Below, piece by piece: positions 22,401 to 35,018 of a stretch of 64,000 bases of DNA. Origin of the DNA: Acipenser ruthenus (lineage: Eukaryota > Chordata > Actinopteri > Acipenseriformes > Acipenseridae). The stretch is from assembly GCF_902713425.1 (NCBI RefSeq), contig NC_081223.1, forward strand, positions 516,001-580,000, given 5' to 3'. Numbering within the stretch: position 1 is the stretch's first letter; the number at the start of each line of letters is the position of its first letter. Both the position numbers and the translations under genes were made by a program. The notes below the pieces were generated by a model. That model saw only the letters and a list, made by a program, of their open reading frames with translations, searched no databases and was not told the origin of the DNA.

Positions 22401-25400
22401 CTTTAATTTCAGACACTGTTCCTAAAGCCAGAGTGTTCAATGTGACCCTGGGGACATTCCTGCCTGATGTGGAGCTAGTCAGAATTATAGTTGGACCAGA
22501 GACGTTAACTGTGCCAGAAGCCAACCTAAAAGGTTATAATGTCCAGGAGCATGTCTTTCCCAATGGATCCAAGACCTACACTCTCCAGGTGCCATTTGAG
22601 GACCCCAATGTGAAGCAAAAGGTAACATCCCACCTGTTCAACCATCCAATTGCCCTTTGAAAACACTTGCTTCCTGTGGACGTGTTGCTTGCTGTCTGAC
22701 TTTGGGTTTAATCCTACAAACCTTTGCTTTTCTTTCAGGTAACTCCTCCAGACACCAGAACCTACATTCTGCCCCTGACCTACTTGCTGAATATAGTGCC
22801 AGAGAATACGCCTTTTACTCATCCTGCTGTAGTCGAAGCCATTCTCAAAGACATCAGTAAGTGCCTGACTATTTGGTCTACAACTACCTTTTTCTAACCA
22901 ATCCAGTCCATTGCCCTGACAACTGCTCTTCCTCTTGCAGTTCCACCTACAGTAACTGGCTACTGTGATGGTGCTGCATTCTATACCATGGTAACATATG
23001 GCAACATGGGTCGCAACTGGATTCCTTTTGTGGGCTCAAGAGAACTTGGTGGGAGTCTGCTTGCCCTGTACAAGTATAATGCCAACTCTACCAATTTCTG
23101 GATGACTGTGCCATACAATTCAGTTGATGCCACATATGAAGTAAGTGCTGGAACTTTAAAATGAGTTTAGCTGTTTTGGGTTCAACACATTACTGACCTG
23201 ATGTATTGTCGCTGTAGGTGATCAGTTCTTCAGGCATCAGAAGCAGACTTGACTTGACCTTGAAGGATATTGGGACCATGGTTGTGGTGGCTGACTTCTC
23301 CCTGTCCTGCAGTTTCCCTACAAAGATAATTGGTAACTCTCCTGCAAACAAAGCATTCTTTAGAATAGCTGCTTTTGAGATTGGCAGAAGGCTGCATGAA
23401 GTGATATTGAAGCTATAATCTGTTTCCTTAACCTGGCTCCAAATGCTATGTTTCAGATTGCTTCACCAATGGAACTATGGCAGCTCTTGCTGTGAAAGTG
23501 GAATCTGTCCCCAGCTTGTCTCCAAGTCAGCTAACTCTAAGGGATCCGAGTTGCCGGCCTCTTCAGTCTGATGCTATCAATGCGGTTTTCTACTTCAATG
23601 TCAACTCCTGTGGCACAACTAGAAGGGTTAGTATTGACCACATTTAAAACCATATTTTGAGGAGGTTCAACATATTGACAAGTTGGCCCCAACACCCCTG
23701 GATCAATCTGGGGAGCCATGGTGACTTGTGTTTCTATCTGCTGAATTGCTCGCATGAATTGTGGACATCTGAAGGATGCCACCTTTGTATTGAACTTGTC
23801 CAGTTGACGAAGATGTTGTGACACATGACTATTGGTTATGGCATTGCATGTGCTGCCTAGAGACCTTTTGGGTCAATGGCAGTGAACTGGAAGGAGCGTA
23901 CTTACTGGGGATCATCCCGTGGTGAGGCCGGGACTAAACTAATACATGCGTTAATACCAATTGCAGCTCAAGAGTCACCAGCTGTGTATTTGCAACAAAT
24001 CCAAAATAACTGGTGTTGCCCTCCTAGAGGTTACTAAAACAATACCATATTAGTCTAGCAGTTTCTGTAGACTGACTTGTGGTATCATACTAACTGTAAC
24101 AATCATGAGGTCCCAAAAGTGTTCAATTATGAAATTGCAATATTCATTACCAATGATTTATTAAATTGTGAAAGTGGTACACAGCTGGGGATGATCCAGA
24201 GTACCATGTTAGCTAGTCTGCAACTTGGTATGCAGCTCCATACTAAATCTAAAAGTTAATTGCAACCTGAGCCTTTGATTTCTCTTCCAGTTTGACAACA
24301 ACCTCCTGACTTATGAGAATGAAGTGCTGTTCACATCTTACAGGTAAGGATTGCAATCAAATTGAGTATCCTTGTGGTTAAGCCTGAAACTCTCCTAACC
24401 CCATCTCCTCTTTCCAGGTTGAGAGTTGCCTGTCACTATCTGGTCAATGACACCAAGGTAGTGCAGTTCTTGTACCAGAATAATCCTGCACCTGTAGTCC
24501 AGCCTGGCTTGGGGGACCTTGTGGTCATCATGCGGCTTGCATTGGGTAGGACTTGGCAATTGAAATAATATAGATGCTCTAGTAGCGTGTTTCCACCTAT
24601 AAAATTCTCCCTTGCATCTCAGATTCAACCTACAACGACTTCTATGGAGCTCGGGATTACCCTGTTGTGAAGTACTTGCGAAGACCCTTGTATTTTGAGG
24701 TAGAGCTCCTGTACAGCAGGGATCCACAGGCTGAATTGTTTTTGGAGAACTGCTGGGCAACCTATTCTGCTGACAGGAATAGCTCTCCCAAGTGGGATGT
24801 TGTTGTGGACAGGTAAGATGCTGGAATATGATATTGCTGCTACAAAACCTAGGAATTGGAGTTGTGGCTGATGTGCTCCTGACCTACTTTCTCTTTCTAG
24901 CTGTGAGAACTCTGCAGATGAGTACTTGACCATCTTTCACCCAGTCTCCAGCAATGCAAGAGTGCTGTTCCCATCCCATCTGAAGAGGTTTGAAGTGAAA
25001 ATGTTTTCCTTCACAAGCGGCCGGGATGCACTGAAAGGACAGGTAAAGTGGAGTGTTGGGATGGGGATCTTGTACCACAATGCATGGCTTGGATTGCTTT
25101 GCAAGCAGCAAATGGTCACTGTGCTCAAATCTGTAGTGAGTTGGAATGAAAACATATAACTGCACATTTGCAAGAAACACTTGCTATGATGCAATATGTG
25201 TGGTTGGTGTGTGTGGTGTTTTTTTTTTTTTTTTTTCCAATTCATTAATCCTCATTTGATGATGGTCCTGCCTGAGCTATTGATGCTAGTTTTACTTGAC
25301 AAGGTATGCTGTCTTTCAGATTTACTTCCACTGCGGTGTTGTGATATGTGATTCAAACCGGCCATCAGACAGCCTGTGTAGCAGACGGTGCATTCCAGGG

Positions 25401-25811
25401 AAACAGAGGCTTGGTAAGAGCTCTGTCTGTTGGGGGGAGGGGGGACATTTTGCATGCATTTTTGTCCATTTGTTTTGATGGACTCCTCCTAATTCCTCCT
25501 GTAGGTCGCAGTGCTGAAGGGATGGATGGTGGTGCAGTAAAGGCATTTGTGTCTTCTGGCCCAATTGAGCTGAAGAGAGATGGATCCCTTCACTTAATGC
25601 CTAGAAGCGGTAATATGCATGATGTGAACACAATTGCAGTTCAAGTAAAATATGTAACTATCTCTTTATATTCCACTAACTATTTCTTTCTTCTCTTGCA
25701 GGCCACTTCAATGTGTGGTCCCTTCTGGGAGCTGCAATGGGTGTGTGTTCAGTGGTTGTCTTTGTAGCTGGAGTTGTATATTTTTGGAAAACGCCCAAAA
25801 GTGTGTGTTGA
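19403..25811 (+). CDS. zpax: ZPAX-like egg-coat (zona pellucida) protein gene, 22 exons, two lesions
   Basis: Exons: 19403-19428, 19514-19572, 19664-19753, 20189-20316, 20394-20540, 20654-20734, 21404-21574, 21681-21777, 21873-22092, 22168-22318, 22413-22621, 22739-22856, 22941-23140, 23218-23332, 23457-23626, 24291-24343, 24418-24545, 24623-24812, 24901-25042, 25320-25413, 25505-25609, 25702-25811. All borders are GT-AG and phases agree, giving about 934 codons. The product has a signal peptide (core ITLLLAVLV), N-terminal ZP-N-like modules (SVLSCF, EREILCERNYMEVSV), a ZP module from about residue 605 (VNSCGTT, ENCWATY), a basic cleavage region (IPGKQRLGR) and a C-terminal membrane segment. 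Such proteins are secreted by oocytes and polymerise into the egg envelope. Two lesions: exon 7 has TGA at 21428-21430 where the family has Trp, and exon 9 lacks one base near 22055-22066. It may be a young pseudogene, a null allele or contain assembly errors. Confidence 0.8.
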
Positions 25812-25813
25812 TA

Positions 25814-25819
25814 AATAAA
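25814..25819 (+). terminator. Polyadenylation signal of ZPAX-like gene
   Basis: AATAAA three bases after the stop codon, so the 3' UTR is extremely short. Very short 3' UTRs are common in ZP mRNAs. Confidence 0.75.
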
Positions 25820-25829
25820 AATCTTGCTT

Positions 25830-27190
25830 GTAAAGGCTGTTTTTGGTTTATTTTCTTTTCTCTTTTGGTGGGTGCTTGACTAATTCTACATATATAATAT
25901 ATTGGTGTGTGTCAGAATGGCCATGTTAATGGGATTCTCTCCTCTTACTGCATTGAATGCTTTGCTTGTTTCCTGATCAGGCAATTCTCAATATGGTGTG
26001 TTATTAAAGGACCCTTCATTAATTCATTGTGAATCCAGGGGCAAAGACTTTCCTCCTCCTCCATGGAGCTGTAACCCTATTTTTATATTCCTTCTTGCTT
26101 TTGATATGCTACCTTCAGTATGCAAAGTTTTTAGGGTGAAATTCTCTATATATAATGTATCATGTTATAGCATCAAAGTGTTTAGATTTATATGGGCAGT
26201 TTGTTTCTGGTATGAATGCAAGTTTTCATTTTGTTCACTGTGGTTTGTATGTCTTTTACTGGAAGTGTTCCCTAGTGAGTGCTCCAAGTAAAGTATTAGT
26301 TTAGTTTTTAATACTGTGTGTAAAACAGAATTTTATTTTATGAGGAATTGGTTAAACAAACTACTACTTGGCAACATGTTCTCTTCATGTTTGTTTTCAG
26401 TGTGGTTTATATAGTCTGTTACTGGATAAACTCATTTTACGAAACACGTTCCATAAGAAACCGGTACACCTGATGCGGGGAATCCTTAGGTCCGCGCACC
26501 AGTCCGAACCAGAAGTTCCACTCTTTGAGCTGTTCGGTAAAACAGGAGGACTATATAAAATACATGTAGAAATATGAGAAAGAGGGCTGAGTTATTAGAG
26601 CTCAATTCACTACACCCGCTGGCAACCCCTTGTGTAATGTCTTTATAGTATATAGAGGACGCTGAGTGATGCAAGACTCGTGCAGGTACATTCATATTAT
26701 TAAACCTGCTCGCAGACTCTCTGGTGCCATCACTGAGTGCTGTTTGAAACAGACAGAGTTTGTATTTATGTTCATGTTGGGTTAATCAGAGATGACTTTC
26801 GGCGGCCTGTCTGTAGTACTACCGGAGATTTTAATTGCACAGTTTGTACCGCTCTGTGCAGCGCCGTCCAGCTTGTAACACGGTACGTGAACTGCATTCT
26901 GCTAAACAAAACATCACAACAGCAGCTCCATCTACTGGATAAAACCCAGACATACACGTTGAAACAATGATCCAGTTCAATATCTACAAAGCCGAAACAA
27001 GATACTATTAGCGAAGCCCCGAAAAAGAAAATATTATACAAAATGGTTTAAAATCAAATGTTTAATTGTTAATCTAACTATTTTTAGATACTGTGGAACT
27101 ACTTCTCTCAGTGGAAGGTGACGCAAATAAAAATTATTAAAATAAGGTTTAAAGTCTTTATTTACCAACAACAACACACTCCTAGACCCA
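25830..27190. other. Intergenic DNA
   Basis: No gene recognised. Short open frames at 25998 and 26737 lack family features. Confidence 0.5.
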
Positions 27191-27197
27191 TTTAATA

Positions 27198-27356
27198 ATA
27201 GCAATAATACACTCCAGGGTCTGTGTGTTATCATGAGATATATCACCACTTCCTGGGCGGTTGAAGAACTCCACTTCGTCTAGTGCCTCCCAACGCACCC
27301 AAGGCGTGGTGATATTACCTCATGATAACACACACACCCTGTCGTGTATTACTGCT
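27198..27356. repeat. Imperfect hairpin / MITE-like palindrome
   Basis: The left arm (27198-27258, with GTGTGTTATCATGAGATATA) is complementary to the right arm (27291-27356, with ATTACCTCATGATAACACAC). The loop is about 35-40 bases. It has the shape of a small foldback element; no transposon family is recognised. Confidence 0.6.
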
Positions 27357-27359
27357 TCA

Positions 27360-28360
27360 TTAATGTAGTCATAAGGTTTATATGTCACATTCCTTTGTTG
27401 TCACTGTATTGATTTAGATATTCGGGTTGGATCCCTCGGAAGCCAGCGGAACTCCAGCGTTTCTCCGACAACCACTGATAACCCCTCCCGTGATGATCGA
27501 CGCTGCCATGACAACCCATGACATCACCTGCACAAGTTACAACACGGCGAGTCATTTTTTGTAGCACAGTATTAACGTGTTATTGTTTTCACAAAATAAC
27601 ATCAATAAGATTATCAGATCACCTGCTAGTGTGTACTAAACAAAACCTCAAATATCAGTGAATTGATACAGAGACAAGCCGTGGCACCAGCAAGGGGTTA
27701 AAATGAAATTAATAAATAAATTATGACATGAAACAAAAGTACATGTTGGTGTATTTTAATCAAAAATCCATGCATCCATAATTCTGATTATTTATCTAAA
27801 TAATCTCACAGCTAATTCTTTACAAATGATCAATTTCTATATTTCTCGGAGTGCTAATGTGGTGTTATAGTTTAACATATTAATGGATTTTAGAAATCAT
27901 CTATGCTAGTCTGCCCCTCAAACAGTTTTAAATATAATTTAGATTTAAATGTCAGGTAGTATATAAATCCATTTCTAAAAAAGGTCGCATATTGTAATTT
28001 AAATAGGCCTACGTATGAGCTACCAAAACGTATTTTTGTTTCATGTCGTTATTAATGTATTTACTTATTTATTTGGTTAAACTTGAATCCAGCCTTACAT
28101 TTTAACTTCTTGAAGTTACCACAGCGTGTCTGTGTATGAATTACTGACGAGTAATATTTGTGATTTGATTACTCTAGCAGATGAACTGATAATGTATGGA
28201 TGTTATTTTGTGAAAACAATACAATATTAAAAAAGAAATACTACAACATTTAATAAATAAATAAATTATACACTAAACTGTAGCACATTTGTTTAGTCTT
28301 AATATCATAACAAATATACTTATTATAAATACGTAAATCCTTTTATTTGTTGGAAAATGG
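27360..28360. other. AT-rich intergenic DNA
   Basis: No gene or repeat family recognised. Confidence 0.5.
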
Positions 28361-28362
28361 TC

Positions 28363-28815
28363 TGGAACTGAGTATTTAAAATATGGTTTTCTTTAAAATT
28401 AAAATGCCAGCAACGGTGTGTTAATTTAACGAAGCGCCTAACGCCGCTCGGAACGTTCGCATTTTTAAATCCTAACGGTCTCTGCTCAGCGGAGTGGAAT
28501 GTTCACGAGCCGGTTGCCTAGCAGCGTCTCCCCCTCCTTCTCTGCCCCGCCCTCTCGCCCTCTCTCGTTGCTCCAGCTAGGAGTTCAAATTTGGCTTCAT
28601 TATATTAGCGCAATTCTTTACTAACTTTTACAAATTAGCTTATTAGAAGCTTCGTGTTTTTAAGATGGTTCAGGTGCAGTCCGGACAGACTGACTGGAGC
28701 ATCATTACAGTATACCTCACTGCTTTTCTAATGCTAAATATGTATCTGGTAGTCTAAGTATTATCTACAATTAATAATTCAGCTATATTCATATTCAGAA
28801 TTTAATACAGTATTA
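28363..28815 (-). repeat. Right arm of the 21-kb-spaced inverted repeat
   Basis: Complement of 7176-7702, with the same CG-rich core, lacking about 60 bp present in the left arm. Confidence 0.85.
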
Positions 28816-28984
28816 AGACAGGGTCCAGTATTATAAATAAATAAACACGCTTTAAGAGAAACAGCAGTGATGTTTATTGACCATTCCCATACATTCTCTA
28901 TATGTTTCTACATTATGTTTGCACAGGGACAAGGGACTCAATGATTTTAAAAAACAACAACAACAAAAAAAAAAAACTAGAACA

Positions 28985-29162
28985 TACAATTAACCAATAT
29001 AGAAAGGAAGGGGGGAGAAATGTATTGCCTGTGTGCAGTACCTTACACTTTTCTCTATTAAATGCCATTTGCCATGTGTCTACCCAGTTCTGAATGCTGT
29101 CTAGATCATTTTGAATGACCTTTGCTGCTGCAACAGTGTTTGCCACTCCTCCTATTTGGAAC
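28985..29162 (-). mobile_element. CR1-like LINE reverse transcriptase fragment
   Basis: The minus-strand reading shows IGGVANTVAAAKVIQNDLDS and then WVDTWQMAFNREKCKVLHTG, the block just after the FADD catalytic motif in CR1-type LINEs. Only this piece remains. An A-rich run lies beside it. Confidence 0.8.
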
Positions 29163-29164
29163 TG

Positions 29165-29950
29165 CAAACACAAGTCAAAAAGGAAGTTAGAAAGGCCAAG
29201 AGAGATAGATATAAATGAACATTGCTAAGGGGGCTCAAACCAATTCCAAAATGTTTTTTTCAGTATTATAACAGTAAGAGAACATTTAAAGAGGAGGTTA
29301 AATGTCTAAGAGATACAAATGGCAAAATCATAGACGAAGAAAAAAAAATAGCAAATATATGAAATGATTACTTTTAACAAGTTTTTACAAAGGAGGATAC
29401 GGACAACATGCCCCACATGTCAACCTGTTCCTATCCAGTTTTAAATAACTTTAGCATAACAGAGGCAGAAGTGTTAAAGGGACTAGGATCTCTTAAAATA
29501 AACAAATCCCCTGGGCCAGATGAGATCCTCCCAATAGTACTCAAAGAAATGAAAGAAGTTATTTACAAACGTAATACCAATCCACAAAAAGGGAGACAAA
29601 ACGGAACCAGGTAACTACAGACCAATAAGCCTGACTTCTATTATATGTAAACTTATGGAAACTATAATAAGATCCAAAATGGAAAATTACCTATATGGTA
29701 ACAATATCCTGGGAGACAGTCAGCATGTTTTTAGGAAAGGGAGATTGTGTCTAACTAACCTGGTTGATTTATTCTCAAACTGAACGCAGTAGGGATTCAA
29801 GGAAATGCATGCACATGGATTAGGGAGTGGTTAACATGTAGAAAACAGAAAGTACTGATTAGAGGAGAAACCTCAAAATGCATCGAGTTAACCAGTGGTG
29901 TACCACAGGGATCAGTATTAGGTCCTCTGCTATTCCTAATCTATATTAAT
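29165..29950 (+). mobile_element. CR1-like LINE fragment (reverse transcriptase)
   Basis: Plus-strand pieces in several frames: ITEAEVLKGLGSLKINKSPG then PDEILP, a region equivalent to NYRPISLTS, and ELTSGVPQGSVLGPLLFLIY, the conserved RT core. There are many frame changes and internal losses, so it is long dead. It stands head to head with the minus-strand fragment at 28985. Confidence 0.85.
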
Positions 29951-29992
29951 GTGAAATAAACCAGTCCAAAATGAGACATTGATGCTAATAGT

Positions 29993-29998
29993 TTTATT
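29993..29998 (-). terminator. Candidate polyadenylation signal of the secreted-peptide gene
   Basis: AATAAA on the minus strand, about 750 bases after the proposed stop codon at 30748. It is the first one on that strand downstream of the stop. Confidence 0.45.
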
Positions 29999-30747
29999 GC
30001 TGAAAAAGCTTTACAGAAAGAGAGAGGCTTTTACCCAGTTTCATGTAACAGCAGATCGTGTTGTTTTGGCAGGACAGCATTTATACTGGTCAACAGTTTG
30101 AGCATTTGTTGTCATGAATGCAAATAAAGAGATTTTAAAATAAGTGAGAGATGAAGAAAATCTCTATATAAACACAATGTTTTTGTCAGTCTGTGAACAA
30201 GGCCTGTCACGGGACACTTGTGGCATCACAGGGTGGCTGTGAGGAGCTGGGAGAAGAAAGGAGTCTACTGGTCAAACCTGACTCGGTGCAGTGATTATGA
30301 GCTGGGGCAAATCAATCAAGCACGCTCTCCAAGTAACGCTTTGTATATGTGCCCATGTGCAGCTGTGTTTCTATTCAAACATGTGTGAGCATGTGATCTC
30401 ACTGAGAATCTGAGACTGCATGTTAAATAAGGACACCTTTCCATACAATGTAAAGACCTGCGTCATGAGAGGCAGGGAATCACCCAATAGAAAAACAATG
30501 TTGTCTCTATTATATATCCTTGAAGAGATTGACCAAATGCACAACAGGGAGCAGCTGTTTTAAACAAACTGGGAAATTGCCTGATAGAAATAAGAATGGG
30601 TGCTGTAGCTGTGTGTGGGGAGAGGTTACATGAAACAGAAAGGTTACAGCGATGCTACAAAAGAAGGTTGCTGGTGTGTTTAAGCTTTGCTTGCAGGTCT
30701 GCTGTCAGGTAAACTCCAGCATTGTGATCCTTGGGTGCTGCTGCTTC

Positions 30748-33700
30748 TCAGTAGTGCTGGCATCGCCTGCAGCGGTAGGTACGCCAGTCTGAAACCAATT
30801 GAAGACATTATCAGCAACCTGGGCAGAAAAGCTATTGTTCTGATCGATACCCTACAGAGCATTGCACAGCTAGGTAATGAGACTGTGGGGTGGTAATGGT
30901 CAGCATTGTCTAATAATATAGACAATCAGTGTCACACTGAGCTGCAGAATTGAACTCCCTCCCATGTGTAGATAGCATCCTCCACACTCTTTGTATTGCA
31001 CTCATTTGAATTACAAATTTGAGTAAAGCTTTTTGTAATTCAGCAAGCAAATTTCACAATCCCAAAGGGTATGGAATCAACTGCTAAACTGTGGAGCCAC
31101 CACAACCTCACAATACAATCCTATCAATAAAAGACACGGAAACCCTCTATACTAGTTCAAATGCCAAACATGTTTCTGAGGTTTTATTCAGAGCAATCCT
31201 AGATCAAAGCTCCTCTGTTTTGACCCCTGCTTTATATTTTGTTTCACTGAAATGACAAAAGTTCCACAGGAGATTGAGGTCAGTGGACCCTTCTTCTCAA
31301 CTCAAAGCCAACCCTGACATAATGACTTCCCACAGAGAACTACTGTTCGCACACCATAAAACAACAGCAATCCCATTCATCAGATCTCCTGGGATTATTT
31401 GTGGAGTTGGTTACTCCAGCATGAGATCACACACGTGTAATAAGTTTAAGTATACATTTCAGGATTGCAGGAGACAGGTTAGACTTTCCTCTTTCCAATA
31501 AGTTACGAATTACCTCAATGGATCAATAGTTGGAGACAATGCAGTTGAAAGATGAATCATAAACTCGTCTTGATATTTCCAGTTGAAGGATTATGATGGA
31601 TGGCATCTGTTACAAAACTTATTCCAACAATTCTGTGTCTCTCTTGGAGTTCCATCCATATTTGACCTGGTCGACCTCATGTTCTAAACTGATATGGAAT
31701 GACACTTGGTGTTCTATTTCAAATTGTTCTAATATATCCCTCAACCAATGTACACAGAAATAATAAGGCATACTCACAGCGAGCGCAGCGGTACCCATGA
31801 CGGTAGTAGAAATAGTAGTGATAGTGATGAGCTACACAAAAAAAGAAAAGAAAATTAGGAACAGTCTATTTTTAACACAGAGCTTCTTAAACCCACTGCC
31901 TTCCATACTGTAGCCCAGAACTCACCACCCTGAGCTACTCAGGGACAGTGGCCAAGTGGTTAAAGAAAAGGGCTTGATACCAGGAGGTTCACATCCCGGC
32001 TCAGCCACTCACTCACTGTGTGTGACTCTGAGCAAGTCAAAACGTAAAACTGGGGTCCTATTGTAAGTGACTGCAGCAGCAGTTGTTGATGCATAGTACA
32101 CCCCCTAGTCTCGAAATCACTTTGGAGAAAAGCTACTGCTAAAAGACTAATGAATAAAAAAGTAATACTCAGATCCACGAGCATGCACATTGCCTTCCAC
32201 TCTGCAGGGCACCACTTTCTCTAACCACTGAGCTGTCAAACCCATTAACTCCTATACTACAGCCCAGCACTAACCACTGAGCTAGTCAAAACCACTAAAC
32301 CACACTGCAGCCCAGCACTCTAGTCATTGAACTGCTCAAACCCACTACCTTCCACACTGCGGCTCTGCACTCTAGTCATTGAACTGCTCAAACCCACTAC
32401 CTTCCACACTGCAGCTCTGCACTCTAGTCATTGAACTGCTCAAACCCACTACCTTCCACACTGCAGCTCTGCACTCTAGTCATTGAACTGCTCAAACCCA
32501 CTACCTTCCACACTGCAGCTCTGCACTCTAGTCACTGTGTCACTGAAGCCTCTCAGTAAAGCTACACTGATAAACAATTCGTGCCCTGATTGAAAATAAT
32601 AAATAAATGCCACTGATTGCTGCATCAAATAAAGTAGAATCCATTTACTTACCATAGTAGCATCTGTACCTTACTGTGAAAGATAAAAGTGATATATTGA
32701 GTTCAGTCCATTTGAAGTCACTGCAGTGGCTGCTTTATACAAGAATGGGGCCTCAGTAGTGTATTAGAGAGCTATATATTTCAAAGGAGTGTCTCTCTAT
32801 TTGTACATTTCTATTATTGGCAAAAGCCAAAGCCAGGGCTCCTTCTTTATATCCCCTCCCACAGGATACAGAACACCTCACTATGTGAGTATGTATTAAA
32901 TGAAGATGTCATTTCTTATTAAGAGCAGCTAATTCATACTATTATACAATAATACGCCATTCCATATTCTCAACATCAGCTGCAGGAGGCCCCATTGTTA
33001 ACATGTATTCATTTCTTGTGAAGCGCACAGTACATGTGTATTGTATTGTAGTGTGCAGTCACATTTTTATTAAAATATCAGATTCACACTTACCACGAGC
33101 ACAGATGCTGTAATCTGGAAATGAAATAAACATACACCATTAAATACAATTTAAAAATATATACATTCATTTCTACATATTAATGTACCATAATTAAATA
33201 AAATACTTACAACAGAAAGCTGTTCGAAAGAAAAAGAAAAACAGAAACAGTGGTTATTGGATTTAATAGTTCACTTTATATTCATGTTTGTGTTCCATTT
33301 ACTGGAATGTTTTCTGTTCCTCTGAGAATATCAGTTGATTCTGATAGCTGTTACAGGCTTAATGAAGACACCAAGGGGCTCATTTCAAAGTGTTTCCTCC
33401 AGTCTGTCCACAACTATGAAACCACTCCATGGTAGAATATGTTGTAATACTGAAGTGTTTCTCAATGTCTTCAATCAATTGACCTGCAGTCTACAATCCA
33501 TGCAGTTCAACCAAACCAGGAGCCAGCTCCAGACAGACACACACTTACTTCTGTAGTATCTTTTGGACAGGGCATCCTTCTTCACTACCATGGACTGTGT
33601 TAGGACCACTTCAGAATCCACTTCAGGAGACAGAAAGCACGTGAAGATCATTAAACAAACAGTAGGTTGCATCCCTTCTATTTAAACACAGACCATGTTG

Positions 33701-34303
33701 AGGAACTCTCCAAATTTGGATTAGGATTTCAATGTACATTAAAGAAGATTGCTGAACAGTACAGAGCTTCAGATTTCATTTTGTTAGACTGTGTGTTACG
33801 ATGTTTTCCCCTGAGTTCAGGAGCTGCTCTTCAGTTCTAGTTGCCTGTCTTAGATATATGTACATAATGTAGGCTGGATCAGTCAAAGTGTCTTTATAGA
33901 AGAGCCAGTGACTGGATCACGCTTCCTTCTGCTTTCAATTCACTGCTATGCACTAGATGGTGATGGCACTTACTAACAGAAAGATATTTCAGTCTGCATT
34001 ACATATGAAAAGAAGCACACAGACTTATGCACAAAACAACTGTGGTCAACTATGAAAGGCGCTATATAAAATAAACATTGATTGATAAAAAGGTAAGGGA
34101 ACAGGACAACCTTTTAGTCAAGTTATTATATCTCAGTTGGGCGATCCTTCTTACTGACATTTAAAGTGATCAATTAATACAATAAGTCTTATTAAAGGTG
34201 CTGCATCAACACATTTAAATGCACATGTTAAATGCAAACAGATGAAATATTTTCAAAGTGTATATCCCTCAAGCTTTGTGTTTTCCTCTTCCGCATCAGT
34301 GTA

Positions 34304-34336
<33 letters not shown>

Positions 34337-34975
34337 AACACACTCAACAGAAGAAGCTATAGGCCCTCTGTACTCACTGTCAGCTCTTTTCTCCATCATA
34401 TTGTCTCCTATCAGGTAAAACAGAAATAGGTTTATACACTTAGATGTACATTAGGAAACAGATCTGGGCACTTTGTGTTAGCGCCAGTAGAGAAACAGCA
34501 GCTAAATGTGCTCAGATTCACTGGGGTTTGGCCTTAAGTCTATCACCTGTAATTCACAATGTGTTCCTCTTGAAGATTTAACGTTGTACCCACACACGAC
34601 CCAGATGTGCTTTTCAAAGGACTCACCCAACTCCCGCTCTCCTTTGAGTCCATCACTGTCCAGCTCAGCATCACTGTCACCTGAATCCTCTGCCTCTGGA
34701 ACAGGAAGAATAGAGCTTCATGAAGCAATGAAGGAGTCCCTCGACTGCAGAGCACAACTTCATAGGACACTCAACACAGGGAGGCAGAGAGTTCCCCATT
34801 ACATTGCAATGCAGAGCTGTGAGGTTTAACCATGAGATTTCTGGATATACAGTAGCCCTTGATGTTATGCATGATTAGTGATGATTAGTCAGGTTGGGTT
34901 TCTAAACAAATTGTGTGGTCTGTCCAGGACTGTGCTTTTTTGTCATTGCTTAACTTAAATCCTGCAAATAAGAAA

Positions 34976-35018
<43 letters not shown>

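Noticed and set aside
30687-30896. Plus-strand frame with LKPIEDIISNLGRKAIVLID
   Set aside because: Starts only with TTG, has no domain I recognise, and overlaps the minus-strand last exon of the secreted-peptide gene, which fits phase and composition better.
31183-31190. AATAAA on the minus strand within the last intron of the peptide gene
   Set aside because: No preceding exon gave a convincing peptide end; the exon at 30788-30748 continues the YRC pattern in phase. Kept only as a possible alternative end.
32200-32560. Possible CRISPR-like repeat array
   Set aside because: It is a head-to-tail 52-bp minisatellite without unique spacers, in a vertebrate genome.
33475-33672. Alternative first exon starting MQPTVCLMIFTCFL on the minus strand
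   Set aside because: The hydrophobic start is the translation of the polypyrimidine tract before the exon 6 acceptor. The upstream exons with signal peptide and TATA box are a better start, although an internal promoter cannot be excluded.
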